A stretch of DNA of 52,134 bases, from the NCBI GenBank assembly GCA_964393615.1, contig CAYMUR010000027.1, positions 1 to 52,134 on the forward strand, read 5' to 3'. The translations under genes and the position numbers were made by a program. Source of the DNA: CAYMUR01 sp964393615. GTDB taxonomy: Bacteria > Planctomycetota > Planctomycetia > Pirellulales > Pirellulaceae. A model generated the notes under the pieces. The model had not been told where the DNA came from. It saw nothing but the letters and a program-made list of their open reading frames with translations, and did no database searches. Shown piece after piece: positions 17,970 through 27,048 of the stretch (position 1 is the first letter of the stretch; each line of letters starts with the position of its first letter).

Positions 17970-18719
17970 ATGTTTGCTTTTTTATTTCGCTCTTGGCGTC
18001 TATTGACGTTCACGTTTTATGTGTGGATGTTCATTTTTACTATGGAACATAATATGCATGCTCAATTGGGCGATCGCAATGTTAGTTCACGGCCTAGCCG
18101 TCCAGCTGTCCCTGGACCGAATACCGCGCAGCGACGGTTTTCCGGGAAAGCAGTTCCCGACTCTTATCTTGGGAGGAACGTTCCTCGCACACAAAATGCT
18201 CGAACTTCGCCACGGCTACACCAATTTCGGACCATGCAAAATTTCCGGGCCAAGCAAAATCCCTCCCCGGCATCTGGTCAGGCAAAACGTCCATCTTTGC
18301 CGCGCCGGCGATTGTTTGCGCCGCGCTCCGTTTCCACGACTGGACTCAATCCCAAGCAGACCGTAGCACCAGATACACGACTCAATCCCAGGTTGCGATT
18401 TCCGCGGTCCTCTTTGAGGCATCATGAAGATCGTGGAGACGAAGAGCAAGCTGATAGATTGGCCACTGGCTTATTTGATCACTCTCGTAAGAGTCAATTC
18501 GATTTTGGTGATTCCGATAAGGAGTTGCCTGTGCGAAGCTGGAAGGACAATACCGGTACGTTTAGCACAGTTGGAAGACTTGTGGCTGTAAGAGACAGCA
18601 AGGTGCAGTTGTTGAAAGAAAATGGACGTACCACAACGGTTCCATTACGCCGCTTGAGTAAAGAAGACCAACAATATGTAGAGAATCAACTGGTTTTGGC
18701 AAATGACGGTTCATCGTGA
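17970..18719 (+). CDS. exported SHD1-domain protein
   Basis: About 249 aa. The N terminus has a hydrophobic segment (LLTFTFYVWMFIFTMEHNMHA) serving as signal or anchor. The middle ~130 residues are disordered and Arg/Pro/Ser-rich. The C-terminal ~55 residues (from VRSWKDNTGTFS to LSKEDQQYVENQL) match the SLA1 homology domain 1 (SHD1) as found widely in planctomycete exported proteins, where it seems to be a small binding module. The ATG at 17970 has AAAGGTGAG just upstream; a GTG at 17961 is also in frame. Function unknown. Confidence 0.75.
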   Translation: MFAFLFRSWRLLTFTFYVWMFIFTMEHNMHAQLGDRNVSSRPSRPAVPGPNTAQRRFSGKAVPDSYLGRNVPRTQNARTSPRLHQFRTMQNFRAKQNPSPASGQAKRPSLPRRRLFAPRSVSTTGLNPKQTVAPDTRLNPRLRFPRSSLRHHEDRGDEEQADRLATGLFDHSRKSQFDFGDSDKELPVRSWKDNTGTFSTVGRLVAVRDSKVQLLKENGRTTTVPLRRLSKEDQQYVENQLVLANDGSS

Positions 18720-18856
18720 ATGGCTGATTGTGCCAACGAGTGAATGACGGCCGTTTGTTGTTTTAGAGGATCGGCCATTTAGGGTAGCCAGTGTTAAATA
18801 ATTGGGACGATGTGCCTTGGTTCACCAATCTAGTGAAATCCAGTCCAGTATTTGTT

Positions 18857-19921
18857 TTACTCGACAAGTTCTTCTGATTCTTGGGCGCGTATAATTAGTG
18901 ACTGTTTGAATGCTTCAAGTTGTGATTTGACTTGTTCGTCTTCTGCCAATTCGATTGCAGCGTCCATGGCCAGAACTGCGTCCGGTGTCATCTGGTGGTG
19001 AGCAAGAAGATTAGCCTTGAAATAATGAAGACGAACTTTTTCTTCGGCGCCATTCTGGGTTAGAAGTTCTTCGTCCAAGAGTGTAATGGCTTCTGGAAGA
19101 CGACCGGATTCTCCCAGGAAGTGTGCTTTGATAGCAAGCAAGTGCATCGCCAGTTTTCCATGTACAGGAAACTGCTGTTTCGCTTTTTCAAGTCGTTCGA
19201 GAGCTGCATCAGGTCCATCCTGGGTAGCCGTTTTATAAAGGACTGGTAGTAAGCGACGATAAACGGATTCCATCAGTGGTTCTTGATACTTTGAACGCAA
19301 ACCAGCCTCGTCATCCAAATCGAGATGAACAATCTCTTTCACCTCGTCAGTGTACGCCATTAAGGCGAGGTCCATGCCAACGATCTGTAGGCCGGAGTCG
19401 AGCAGCTTGGCACGCTCGACCGCCGTGGTCTTGTCAGCTAACACGAACAACTCGTCACGTTTTATACGAATCTGCCGTAATTCAGAGAGGTGTTCCAAGT
19501 ACCGTTCCGGCCCACCGGCTTGATAACCTGTTTGCGCATAGGGTTTACCGGTTGTATCCAACAAGAATACGGCAGGAAAACCTTCTACGGAGAGTTTTTC
19601 CTGCCAGATTGTATTTTGTTTGAGGGTTTCCTCGGACATCCCAGAAACGTCCTTGGGGAAGTCCATTTCAACAAGCACGAAATGTTCTTTGGCGACCGCT
19701 TGGAATTTTTCCTGGCTGAATATTTCTTCGCTCAGCCGCATGCACCAACCACACCAGTCGGATCCTGAAAAATCGATCAGGAGATCTTTATTCTCTTCCT
19801 CTGCTTGGATGAACGCTTGTTCGACGTCGACCAAAAAACCATTAAGTTCGGCGGCAGCTGATTGTGGCCAACAGAACAGAAATCCAATTGCGATCATTCT
19901 ATATTTTAAAAGTGTACTCAT
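18857..19921 (-). CDS. exported thioredoxin-fold protein with CGWC motif
   Basis: 354 aa with a signal peptide (MSTLLKYRMIAIGFLFCWPQSAAA). The mature N-terminal ~130 residues form a thioredoxin-like domain of the thioredoxin_7/DUF255 type: LLIDFSGSDWCGWCMRL with redox cysteines 57 and 60, FVLVEMDFPKD, and the cis-Pro region GFPAVFLLD. The remainder is helical with TPR-like spacing (PVHGKLAMHLLAIKAHFLGE). It probably acts as an oxidoreductase or reductant carrier outside the cytoplasm. No partner gene such as a DsbD homologue lies nearby. Convergent with the SHD1 gene. Confidence 0.85.
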   Translation of the reverse strand: MSTLLKYRMIAIGFLFCWPQSAAAELNGFLVDVEQAFIQAEEENKDLLIDFSGSDWCGWCMRLSEEIFSQEKFQAVAKEHFVLVEMDFPKDVSGMSEETLKQNTIWQEKLSVEGFPAVFLLDTTGKPYAQTGYQAGGPERYLEHLSELRQIRIKRDELFVLADKTTAVERAKLLDSGLQIVGMDLALMAYTDEVKEIVHLDLDDEAGLRSKYQEPLMESVYRRLLPVLYKTATQDGPDAALERLEKAKQQFPVHGKLAMHLLAIKAHFLGESGRLPEAITLLDEELLTQNGAEEKVRLHYFKANLLAHHQMTPDAVLAMDAAIELAEDEQVKSQLEAFKQSLIIRAQESEELVE

Positions 19922-20492
19922 TGATTTGCACCGTTAGCAGATATGAGACTTGTGGGATTCAAATGAATTTGAGACCCGTTAGTTTATCTTGCATCCAAGT
20001 GACCGTTATTGTTCTCGTTTTTCCGAGGTTTTACAAGTATCTGGCGCAAATTTTATTGGATATCGTTATGTTCTACGCCCGGGTTTGCATGATGGTTCTA
20101 TTGTTTCTTCTGTTTCGACAAACGTTTACCAGGAATTCGTTTCACATTTCACGTGTGGGATGTTCAGGAAAAAGGTGTCCCAGCGAAAGACGTGTAGACG
20201 CTCAGGTGGACTTCGTGGAAGGTGAACAGCGTGGCTTTCTATGTAGAGTGTCACCAGGAAATGAGATCAGGTTTACTAGGAAACAGAGAGGAAAAAAATC
20301 ACATATTCTATAACAGGCAGCGAGTGTGTACGGATCCTGTCGGTCGTAGTGGATAAACTGAGGACTGTTTTCAAAATGTCATCCATTTCCAGCGTTTGCA
20401 ATCTTTTTGCTGCCGGGTAAGACGTATCGTTTACGCAACGCGACACTCGTTTTAATTTGAATTTCCAACCCACACGAGGGAGTGTAGAAGCC
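19922..20492. other. intergenic region, nothing recognised
   Basis: About 570 bp between the divergent thioredoxin-like gene and the response regulator. A plus-strand frame (19864-20313) overlaps the start of the thioredoxin-like gene and lacks family features; it is judged spurious. No known RNA or strong terminator seen. Confidence 0.3.
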
Positions 20493-20903
20493 ATGAATCA
20501 ACAGAATAACACGAGTGCTCAGATTGTCATCATTGATGATGAAGCATCTGTCCATGCAGAAGTAGCGGATATCCTAACGGATGAAGGTTATATTTGTTAT
20601 GAATTTAACAGTGCGGCTGCCGCTCGCCGTGGGATTGCTGATTTGTCTCCCGACCTGATTATTTCCGACATTAACCTGGATGGGGACAGTGGGCTTGAGC
20701 TTTGCCGGGAACTGAAAAATACCTATGATTTATTACACGTTCCGGTTATTTTTCTCTCCGGTGCCGAGATCCCTGATATTATTCGACAGGCACACGCGGC
20801 CGGAGGTTCGTACTATCTGCGTAAACCGTTTGATCCGAATGTGCTTAATGATCTAGTTCACAAGGCACTGTGGATGGCATACATGCCCGGAGCCCATGTG
20901 TAG
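20493..20903 (+). CDS. single-domain response regulator
   Basis: 136 aa consisting of a CheY-like receiver only. All functional residues are present: acidic pair Asp15-Asp16 (VIIDDEA), phospho-acceptor Asp59 (IISDINLDGDSG), Ser89 (IFLSG) and Lys111 (YLRKPFD). There is no output domain, so it should work by protein-protein contact or as a phosphate shuttle. The ATG at 20493 is preferred to the upstream TTG at 20457. No histidine kinase is adjacent; its partner must be elsewhere. Confidence 0.88.
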   Translation: MNQQNNTSAQIVIIDDEASVHAEVADILTDEGYICYEFNSAAAARRGIADLSPDLIISDINLDGDSGLELCRELKNTYDLLHVPVIFLSGAEIPDIIRQAHAAGGSYYLRKPFDPNVLNDLVHKALWMAYMPGAHV

Positions 20904-21450
20904 GCATGAAGGACTAACTGGGTGCTGTTGTTTACGTTGACAATACTGAAACGAATTATTGGTGTCTGCCTGGTGCCCCTTCATGACACAGTCAAGGTCA
21001 ACCAGTAACGCATATCAAAAGGGTTGACCAGGACATCGAGACGTAGTTTACAGATGACGGTTTCTGGGATTGTGGACACGGTTCCATGCCAGGAACCGTC
21101 GATTGTCCGATCTCTACTGGGGCAGTATAGCGTTTTTCATGGGGAACGCTTTCAATTCTGCTAGCCAATCATTTCCAGTGTGGCTTGACAAACACACTGC
21201 TAGTCCTCGCCGACCACGTCCTCGGTAGGCGATACGCCAAGTTGACGTTGATCTATGTGGCAAGTTAAACTGACGCAACTGAGAAAAAAGTTGACAGCAT
21301 GGAGTATGACAGGATCAAGCCATGCTCAACTGGTCCAGCCGTATACTATTTCGCGTCAAATGCGAGCTTGGACATCTGGTCTCAGAAGAGTACAAAGTTA
21401 GTTATGAGGATAAGCGACCAGCGAATGTTACCAACAAGGAACGAACGTAG
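20904..21450. other. intergenic region with strong hairpin
   Basis: About 550 bp between the response regulator and transketolase. It has no credible ORF. A perfect 8-bp stem, ACGGTTCC/GGAACCGT with a 6-nt loop (21078-21099), stands out. It is not followed by a T-tract, so it is not a classical Rho-independent terminator; it could be part of a structured leader of tkt. The transketolase ATG has AAGGAAC upstream. Confidence 0.4.
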
Positions 21451-23511
21451 ATGCCTGTAGCAACTACCAGTATTGAGCAACTCTCGATCAACACGATTAG
21501 AACTTTGTCGATGGACGCTGTCCAACAGGCAAACAGTGGCCATCCGGGGACTCCAATGGCGTTGGCTCCGGTCGTTTATACCTTATGGAACGAATTCCTG
21601 CGGTATGACCCATCGCAGCCCCAATGGTTTGCCCGAGACCGTTTCATTTTATCATGTGGGCATGCTTCCATGTTGTTGTATTCGATGCTCCATCTGGCGG
21701 GAGTGCGAGGGGTGGACGAAAACAATCAGGTGATTGGGGACTTGGCCATATCACTGGATGACCTACGCAACTTTCGCCAGTTGCATAGCCCGTGTGCCGG
21801 ACATCCCGAATGGGGGGACGCCGCTGGGATCGAAATGACGACAGGACCCTTGGGGCAAGGTGTGGCGTCTAGTGTTGGCATAGCAATTGCATCTCAATGG
21901 TTGTCAGGTCGCTATCGGCAGCCAGATTTTGATTTATTTGATTTCAATGTCTATGCCTTGTGCAGTGACGGAGATGTGATGGAAGGCGTAGGCGGTGAAG
22001 CTGCTTCATTGGCTGGCCACTTGCAGCTTTCCAATTTGTGTTGGATTTATGATGACAACCGTATCACGATTGAGGGAAGCACAGACTTGGCGTTTAGTGA
22101 AGACGTCCCTCGAAGATTTGAAGCGATGGGTTGGAACACGGTTCACGTCAACGATGCCAATGATTCAGCTGCGATTCAACGTGCTTTGAAAAAATTTCAG
22201 ACGACAGACGACCGACCTACATTGATTGTCGTTCGTAGTGTGATTGCTTTTGGGGCCCCTAACAAAGCCAATACACATGGCGCACATGGAGCGCCTCTTG
22301 GGGAGGAGGAAGTCCGTTTGACGAAGGCTGCGTATGGTTGGCCGGAAGACGAGAAATTCCTGGTGCCGGAGGGAGTAAAAGAGCATTTTGCCAGTGGTAT
22401 TGGCGCACGTGGTCGGCAGCTTCGTGAAGCATGGGAAGCCTCTTTTTCCCGGTACAAGGCAGATCATGCAGCATTGGCTGATGATCTCGATCGCATACAA
22501 AAACGCCTGCTACCATGCGGCTGGGATGATCAGTTGCCGAGCTTCGATGCAGATGCAAAGGGTCTTGCCAGTCGTGCTTCGTCAGGCCAAGTATTAAATG
22601 ATTTGGCCAACAAGATACCTTGGCTGTTAGGGGGATCGGCTGATTTAGCGCCCTCCAATAATACACATATTAAAGAGGAGGATGCGGGGCATTTTAGTGC
22701 TTCCAGTTTCCAAGGCCGGAATTTTCACTTTGGCGTACGAGAACATGCCATGGCAGCCATCGGAAACGGGATGTCCCTGGTTGGTTTGAGACCGTATGTA
22801 GCGACCTTTTTTGTATTCAGTGACTATTTGCGTCCTGCCATGCGACTGAGCGCATTAATGCGGCAACCAGTGCTCTATATTTTTACACATGATTCGATTG
22901 GGCTGGGAGAGGATGGCCCAACACACCAGCCGGTTGAGCATTTGGCAGCATGTCGTGCAATACCAGGCTTGATCGTTGCTCGGCCTGCGGACGCGAATGA
23001 AGTGGCCGAAATCTATCGAACCATTTTGGCGATTAACAATCGGCCAGCCGTGGTCATCTTGTCACGTCAAGCGTTACCGACTTTGGATCGTGGACGACAA
23101 GATCCTGCAACAGAAGTTGCACGAGGTGCCTATATTCTGTCGGACCCGGATGACGGGGCGCCACAAGCGGTATTGATTGGAACTGGTAGTGAGGTTTCAC
23201 TATGCTTGGCTGCTCAGCAGCAGCTGGCTGCACAGGGGCGAAACGTGCGTGTTGTCAGCATGCCGTCCTGGGAACTCTTCGAAGAGCAGGATGATGCCTA
23301 CCGTGAGCATGTGTTACCTGCGGCATTGACCGCTCGTGTTGCGGTGGAAGCTGCTGTCAGACAAGGTTGGGACCGCTATATTGGCCCTGCCGGTCGCTTT
23401 GTGGGCATGTCCAGTTTTGGTGCCTCTGCCCCCGCAAAACGACTGTACACCCATTTCGATATCTCGGTGGACCGTATTGTCCAGGAAGTTTGTGGTCTCC
23501 TTTCATCCTAG
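21451..23511 (+). CDS. tkt: transketolase
   Basis: Thiamine-diphosphate enzyme moving two-carbon ketol units between sugar phosphates in the pentose phosphate pathway. 686 aa, normal length, three domains in order: the ThDP-binding domain (ANSGHPGTPMALAPV; GPLGQGVASSVGIA; CSDGDVMEGVGGEAAS; IYDDNRITIEG), the pyrimidine domain with catalytic Glu in FHFGVREHAMAAIGNG, DSIGLGEDGPTHQPVEHLAA, and the C-terminal domain (LIGTGSEVSLCL; SMPSWELFEEQ). It uses xylulose 5-phosphate made by the Rpe encoded 13 kb upstream. A 550-bp gene-free leader region precedes it. Confidence 0.97.
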   Translation: MPVATTSIEQLSINTIRTLSMDAVQQANSGHPGTPMALAPVVYTLWNEFLRYDPSQPQWFARDRFILSCGHASMLLYSMLHLAGVRGVDENNQVIGDLAISLDDLRNFRQLHSPCAGHPEWGDAAGIEMTTGPLGQGVASSVGIAIASQWLSGRYRQPDFDLFDFNVYALCSDGDVMEGVGGEAASLAGHLQLSNLCWIYDDNRITIEGSTDLAFSEDVPRRFEAMGWNTVHVNDANDSAAIQRALKKFQTTDDRPTLIVVRSVIAFGAPNKANTHGAHGAPLGEEEVRLTKAAYGWPEDEKFLVPEGVKEHFASGIGARGRQLREAWEASFSRYKADHAALADDLDRIQKRLLPCGWDDQLPSFDADAKGLASRASSGQVLNDLANKIPWLLGGSADLAPSNNTHIKEEDAGHFSASSFQGRNFHFGVREHAMAAIGNGMSLVGLRPYVATFFVFSDYLRPAMRLSALMRQPVLYIFTHDSIGLGEDGPTHQPVEHLAACRAIPGLIVARPADANEVAEIYRTILAINNRPAVVILSRQALPTLDRGRQDPATEVARGAYILSDPDDGAPQAVLIGTGSEVSLCLAAQQQLAAQGRNVRVVSMPSWELFEEQDDAYREHVLPAALTARVAVEAAVRQGWDRYIGPAGRFVGMSSFGASAPAKRLYTHFDISVDRIVQEVCGLLSS

Positions 23512-23725
23512 TGGGATTATTCGCATGATCAGACAGGTTACATGAGTTCTGTGAAACTTGATTTTGGGATGGCTTGGCTTGTGGCACCAGTAGGCGGCCA
23601 ACGATTCAACAGATTAGCTTGCATTGCTAGTAGTTTTTTCAGATACCTTTCCGCTTCGTTTGCGACAAGTTATATTATAGTCTTGAAAAGTCTTTTCCTT
23701 TAGCCTCGAATAGTTGCGTTATTCA

Positions 23726-24661
23726 GTGTCCAAATACGTCGTACGATACGGAGCGATGCGGTTACTGGGTGTGTTTGCCACCCGAGGCAGCGATGAATTT
23801 GTACGCGGATCGCGGGTTATTTCGCGTACCAACCGCGGGTTGGAGGTGGGGGAAGTTCTCTGTGAAGCGACCGAAGCAGCGGTGGCAGCACTTAACAAGC
23901 CGGCCCATGGACAGATCCTGCGCAAGATGTCATCGAATGATGTTAACGAGATGACCCACATTCGGTCCAAGGACGGAAAAGTTTTCGAGATCTGTCGGCG
24001 ACACGTTAGTGAAATTAATTTGCCAATGCAATTGGTAGATATCGAGCATGTGTTTGGTGGCGAGCGTATAATTATTTACTACTTGGCAGACGGCCGTGTT
24101 GATTTTCGTGAACTCGTAAGGAACCTGGCGGCTGAATTTCAGACTAGAATTGAGATGCGCCAAATAGGGGTACGTGACGAAGCGAAATTACTTGCTGACT
24201 ATGGAGACTGTGGCAAACCGTTATGTTGTAATACGCATTTAACTGAAATGCCACCAGTTTCTATGAAGATGGCCAAGCTCCAAAAAGCGACCTTGGATCC
24301 GAACAAAATCTCAGGTCGCTGTGGTCGTTTGAAATGTTGTTTGCGATACGAATATGATACTTACCTGGAATTACAGAAGGACCTCCCTCCTGTCGGATCT
24401 GACATTGTTACTGATACGGGTCGGGCCCGTGTACTGAACCAAGAGATTTTGACAGGTCAACTACTAGTGGAGAGTGAGGATCATCGGCGGGTACTCATCG
24501 ATGCCAGTGAGGTTTTGACAGTACTTTCAAAAGGATCTGGACAACAAGAACAGGATGAGAGGCCGTCACAAAAGGTCTCTCGGAATAAGAATGTAGCTGA
24601 CAACCGGAAACAGAAAAGTTTGCCTGATGCTGAGAAAGAAAGTCCCGGCCAAGACAAGTAA
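23726..24661 (+). CDS. PSP1 domain protein (RicT/YaaT-like)
   Basis: About 311 aa. The PSP1 family includes Bacillus YaaT (RicT), part of a complex that affects RNA processing and development. The conserved core is clear: YVVRYGAMRLLGVF at the start, GDCGKPLCCNTHL and SGRCGRLKCCLRYEYDTY, two Cys-rich patches that in relatives can hold an iron-sulfur cluster. A charged, disordered tail (~60 residues, Gln/Lys/Glu-rich) follows. The start is uncertain: GTG at 23726 gives MSKYVVRYGAM, which fits the family; a TTG at 23714 and an ATG at 23756 are alternatives. Two lineage-restricted small genes follow closely, likely in one transcript. Confidence 0.85.
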   Translation: MSKYVVRYGAMRLLGVFATRGSDEFVRGSRVISRTNRGLEVGEVLCEATEAAVAALNKPAHGQILRKMSSNDVNEMTHIRSKDGKVFEICRRHVSEINLPMQLVDIEHVFGGERIIIYYLADGRVDFRELVRNLAAEFQTRIEMRQIGVRDEAKLLADYGDCGKPLCCNTHLTEMPPVSMKMAKLQKATLDPNKISGRCGRLKCCLRYEYDTYLELQKDLPPVGSDIVTDTGRARVLNQEILTGQLLVESEDHRRVLIDASEVLTVLSKGSGQQEQDERPSQKVSRNKNVADNRKQKSLPDAEKESPGQDK

Positions 24662-24729
24662 TGGTTCGTTTCGGAAAGTGGAATAGTTGATCAATCGCTG
24701 ACGAGTCAATTCAGAGTGAGGAAGATTGG

Positions 24730-25161
24730 ATGACTGATGCAACAAAGATCTTGTTGAATCTTGTAAAGACTGATCCTCGATACAAGTTAGATGCCTATAT
24801 TTTTGTTCGGGACGGGTTGTCTTATGCGCAGGAGATTTTAATTGACGAGGTTCAGGGAGATGAGGAAGTATCGGATGTTGCTGCAGAAGAGGGCGAGACG
24901 GAGCCAGACAGGCACCTCTCCGGACAGCAGCTGTGTCAGGCATTGCGGTTATATGCGATTGACCAGTTTGGATACATGGCCAAGACCGTATTGAACAGTT
25001 GGGGTCTCCAGTCGACGAGCGATTTTGGCGAAGTCGTTTATAATATGATTGAGAAGGAACTCATGAAAAAATCGAAAACAGATCGCCGCGAAGATTTTGA
25101 CAATGTTTTTGATTTTGAGGAAGCATTGCAGCAACAGTTCAACATTTCGTCAGCTGATTAA
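24730..25161 (+). CDS. Minf_1886-family conserved protein (Planctomycete/Verrucomicrobia-restricted)
   Basis: 143 aa matching the Minf_1886/TIGR04138-type family by the N-terminal KTDPRYKLDAYIFVRDGLSYAQ, the central LSGQQLCQALRLYAIDQFGYMAKTVLNSWG and the C-terminal REDFDNVFDFEEAL. The family is largely restricted to Planctomycetes and Verrucomicrobia and has no assigned function. It looks cytoplasmic, with an acidic insert at ~45-60. A good Shine-Dalgarno (GAGGAAG) precedes the ATG. It lies 68 bp after the PSP1 gene and 6 bp before a small membrane protein, suggesting an operon of uncharacterised function. Confidence 0.85.
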   Translation: MTDATKILLNLVKTDPRYKLDAYIFVRDGLSYAQEILIDEVQGDEEVSDVAAEEGETEPDRHLSGQQLCQALRLYAIDQFGYMAKTVLNSWGLQSTSDFGEVVYNMIEKELMKKSKTDRREDFDNVFDFEEALQQQFNISSAD

Positions 25162-25167
25162 TACAGG

Positions 25168-25365
25168 ATGGGCAAGCGTAAGAAGTCTCACACAGGGCGT
25201 CCGCAGGTGTTGGATCCTTTGCCACATGAGGTCACATTGCGGCCAAATTCCAGGTCCCGACCGTCGCCTCGGCCTTTTCGTCGTAACAAGCTGTTTTTAG
25301 CGAGCACTGCGATTTCACTGGTCGCATGGCTTGTGTTTCTGACCGTGATGGTCTGGTCGATCTAA
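25168..25365 (+). CDS. small single-pass membrane protein
   Basis: 65 aa: a basic, Arg/Pro-rich cytoplasmic part (MGKRKKSHTGRPQVLDPLPH ...) and one C-terminal transmembrane helix (LFLASTAISLVAWLVFLTVMVW). It follows the Minf_1886-family gene by only 6 bp and is probably translationally linked to it. The N-terminal positive charge predicts that the N terminus stays inside. No known family recognised. Confidence 0.6.
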   Translation: MGKRKKSHTGRPQVLDPLPHEVTLRPNSRSRPSPRPFRRNKLFLASTAISLVAWLVFLTVMVWSI

Positions 25366-25598
25366 AACGATTTTCTCGGATGGCACCTCGTTGCAAGTGT
25401 CCAGTGCCTGCTGTCTTTCATTCTTGTGGTTGTGTTTTCACACACTAAACACTTCCCTTTTAAGTGCAGCTGGCAAATGTAGAAACGGAAGGTGGGCTAC
25501 TCGCCGGGCAGATCTCGTTATGAGACAATCTGTAATCATCATGGTGGTTTCTAATGCACTTTTGCAGAAAGGGTGGTATCCAAGTGTCAGATCATGAT

Positions 25599-26933
25599 AT
25601 GCGGTGCTGTGTTATCCGTCTGGCTATGAGTGTCTTGGCTATTGGGGCTCTAGGAGTTGTGTGCGCGGATGAGGTGATCCCTTCGGAGCCACCGTTGCGC
25701 TGGTGGAAAGGGAATATTCATACCCATACATTTTGGAGTGATGGCAACGATTTTCCTGAAATGGTGGCAGAGTGGTATCGAGTGAGAAACTACAACTTTT
25801 TGGCACTGTCCGACCACAACATCTTGAGTGAAGGCGAACGTTGGATTAACCGTGCGGCAATGCTTAAACGCGTCGGTGCAGATACGTTTCCTCAACTGAT
25901 GGACAAATATCTGGCGCGGTTCGGCCCGTACTGGGTAGAAACACGTGGTACACGTGATTCGGAAATATTTGCAGTTCGTCTGAAACCACTTAATGAGTTT
26001 CGCGCACTGGTCGAAGAACGTGGAAAATTCATCATGATGAGTGGTGAAGAAATTACTGATCGAGTTGCTAAAGCCCCTGTGCATATGAATGTCACCAACT
26101 TGAAACAAGTGATTCAACCCCTAGGAGGTGCAACGGTTCGTGAAGCGATGTCAGCCAATCTGCGTGCAGCCGAACAACAGGCCCGACTGACAGGACGTGA
26201 AATTCTGGTACATATTAACCACCCAAATTTTGGTTACGGTGTGACACCCGAGGACCTGGCGGCAGTATTTCAGGAACGGTTTGTCGAAGTGTTTAACGGC
26301 CATCCTTCGGTGAATCATCTGGGTGATGCGGATCACCCAGGCGTGGAGCGGTTGTGGGATATTGCTAATACGATTCGGTTGGCTCATGCCGGTGTTGCTC
26401 CGTTGTTTGGTATCGCCACGGACGATTGTCACGAGTATCACGGTCGAGATGACAATGCCAGTCGACCGGGGAGAGGTTGGATAATGGTACAGGCTCGTTA
26501 CTTGACGCCCGAAACAATCATCCGTGCTATCAAGAGTGGTGACTTTTATGCATCGAGTGGGGTGCAGTTGCGTACTGTCAAATACGATGTACGTGCACGG
26601 AAGCTGCAACTTGAAATCGAAGAAGAGGTTGGCGTCAGTTACATGACACAATTTGTGGGCACGCCGGTCGAACATGGTGTTCTCAGTTGGCAAAAAACGG
26701 ATAAACAAGGAGTGCCCATTGAGGGAATTCGCCAGTATTCCCCACAAATTGGTAGCGTTCTCGGTAGTGACGAGGGGCTGCGGCCAAGCTATCAATTGAC
26801 CGGGAATGAATTGTATGTGCGGGCTGTGGTTACCTCTTCGAAACGACACTCGCGACCTTCGTACCAGGGACAGACCGAAAAGGCGTGGACACAACCGGTA
26901 GGTTGGCACCCTCTTTCCAAGGCCTCCAAATAA
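25599..26933 (+). CDS. exported PHP-domain (metallo-hydrolase-like) protein
   Basis: About 444 aa from the ATG at 25599, which gives a signal peptide (MRCCVIRLAMSVLAIGALGVVCA). The mature protein opens with a PHP-type domain: GNIHTHTFWSDGNDFPEMV (His41, His43, Asp48) and FLALSDHNILSEGERW, with further metal-ligand candidates in HINHPNFGYGV, VFNGHPSVN and GIATDDCHEYHG. PHP domains hydrolyse phosphoesters, as in histidinol phosphatase and the DNA polymerase III exonuclease domain. The order of His and Asp residues is consistent with a multinuclear metal site. Export suggests action on an extracellular or periplasmic substrate, unknown. An upstream in-frame ATG (25554) is less likely. Confidence 0.8.
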   Translation: MRCCVIRLAMSVLAIGALGVVCADEVIPSEPPLRWWKGNIHTHTFWSDGNDFPEMVAEWYRVRNYNFLALSDHNILSEGERWINRAAMLKRVGADTFPQLMDKYLARFGPYWVETRGTRDSEIFAVRLKPLNEFRALVEERGKFIMMSGEEITDRVAKAPVHMNVTNLKQVIQPLGGATVREAMSANLRAAEQQARLTGREILVHINHPNFGYGVTPEDLAAVFQERFVEVFNGHPSVNHLGDADHPGVERLWDIANTIRLAHAGVAPLFGIATDDCHEYHGRDDNASRPGRGWIMVQARYLTPETIIRAIKSGDFYASSGVQLRTVKYDVRARKLQLEIEEEVGVSYMTQFVGTPVEHGVLSWQKTDKQGVPIEGIRQYSPQIGSVLGSDEGLRPSYQLTGNELYVRAVVTSSKRHSRPSYQGQTEKAWTQPVGWHPLSKASK

Positions 26934-27048
26934 CGTAGGTGTGATAGGCTGGTCGTGATGTTATTAGGTGGGCCGTTGGTTGAAACATTGCAGATTTTTT
27001 ATTGCAGACGAATCGTGGGAGTCGAACCTAAAGCGTGTTGTTTCAAAA

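Noticed and set aside
19864..20313. 149-aa plus-strand frame with hydrophobic stretches upstream of the response regulator
   Set aside because: It overlaps the start of the exported thioredoxin-like gene on the other strand, lacks a ribosome site, and the hydrophobic stretches look like T-rich non-coding DNA.
27005..27040. GGTTCGACTCC on the minus strand, resembling a tRNA T arm
   Set aside because: The flanking bases do not form the 5-bp T stem (TTAGG against CCCAC) and no acceptor, D or anticodon arms are found around it.
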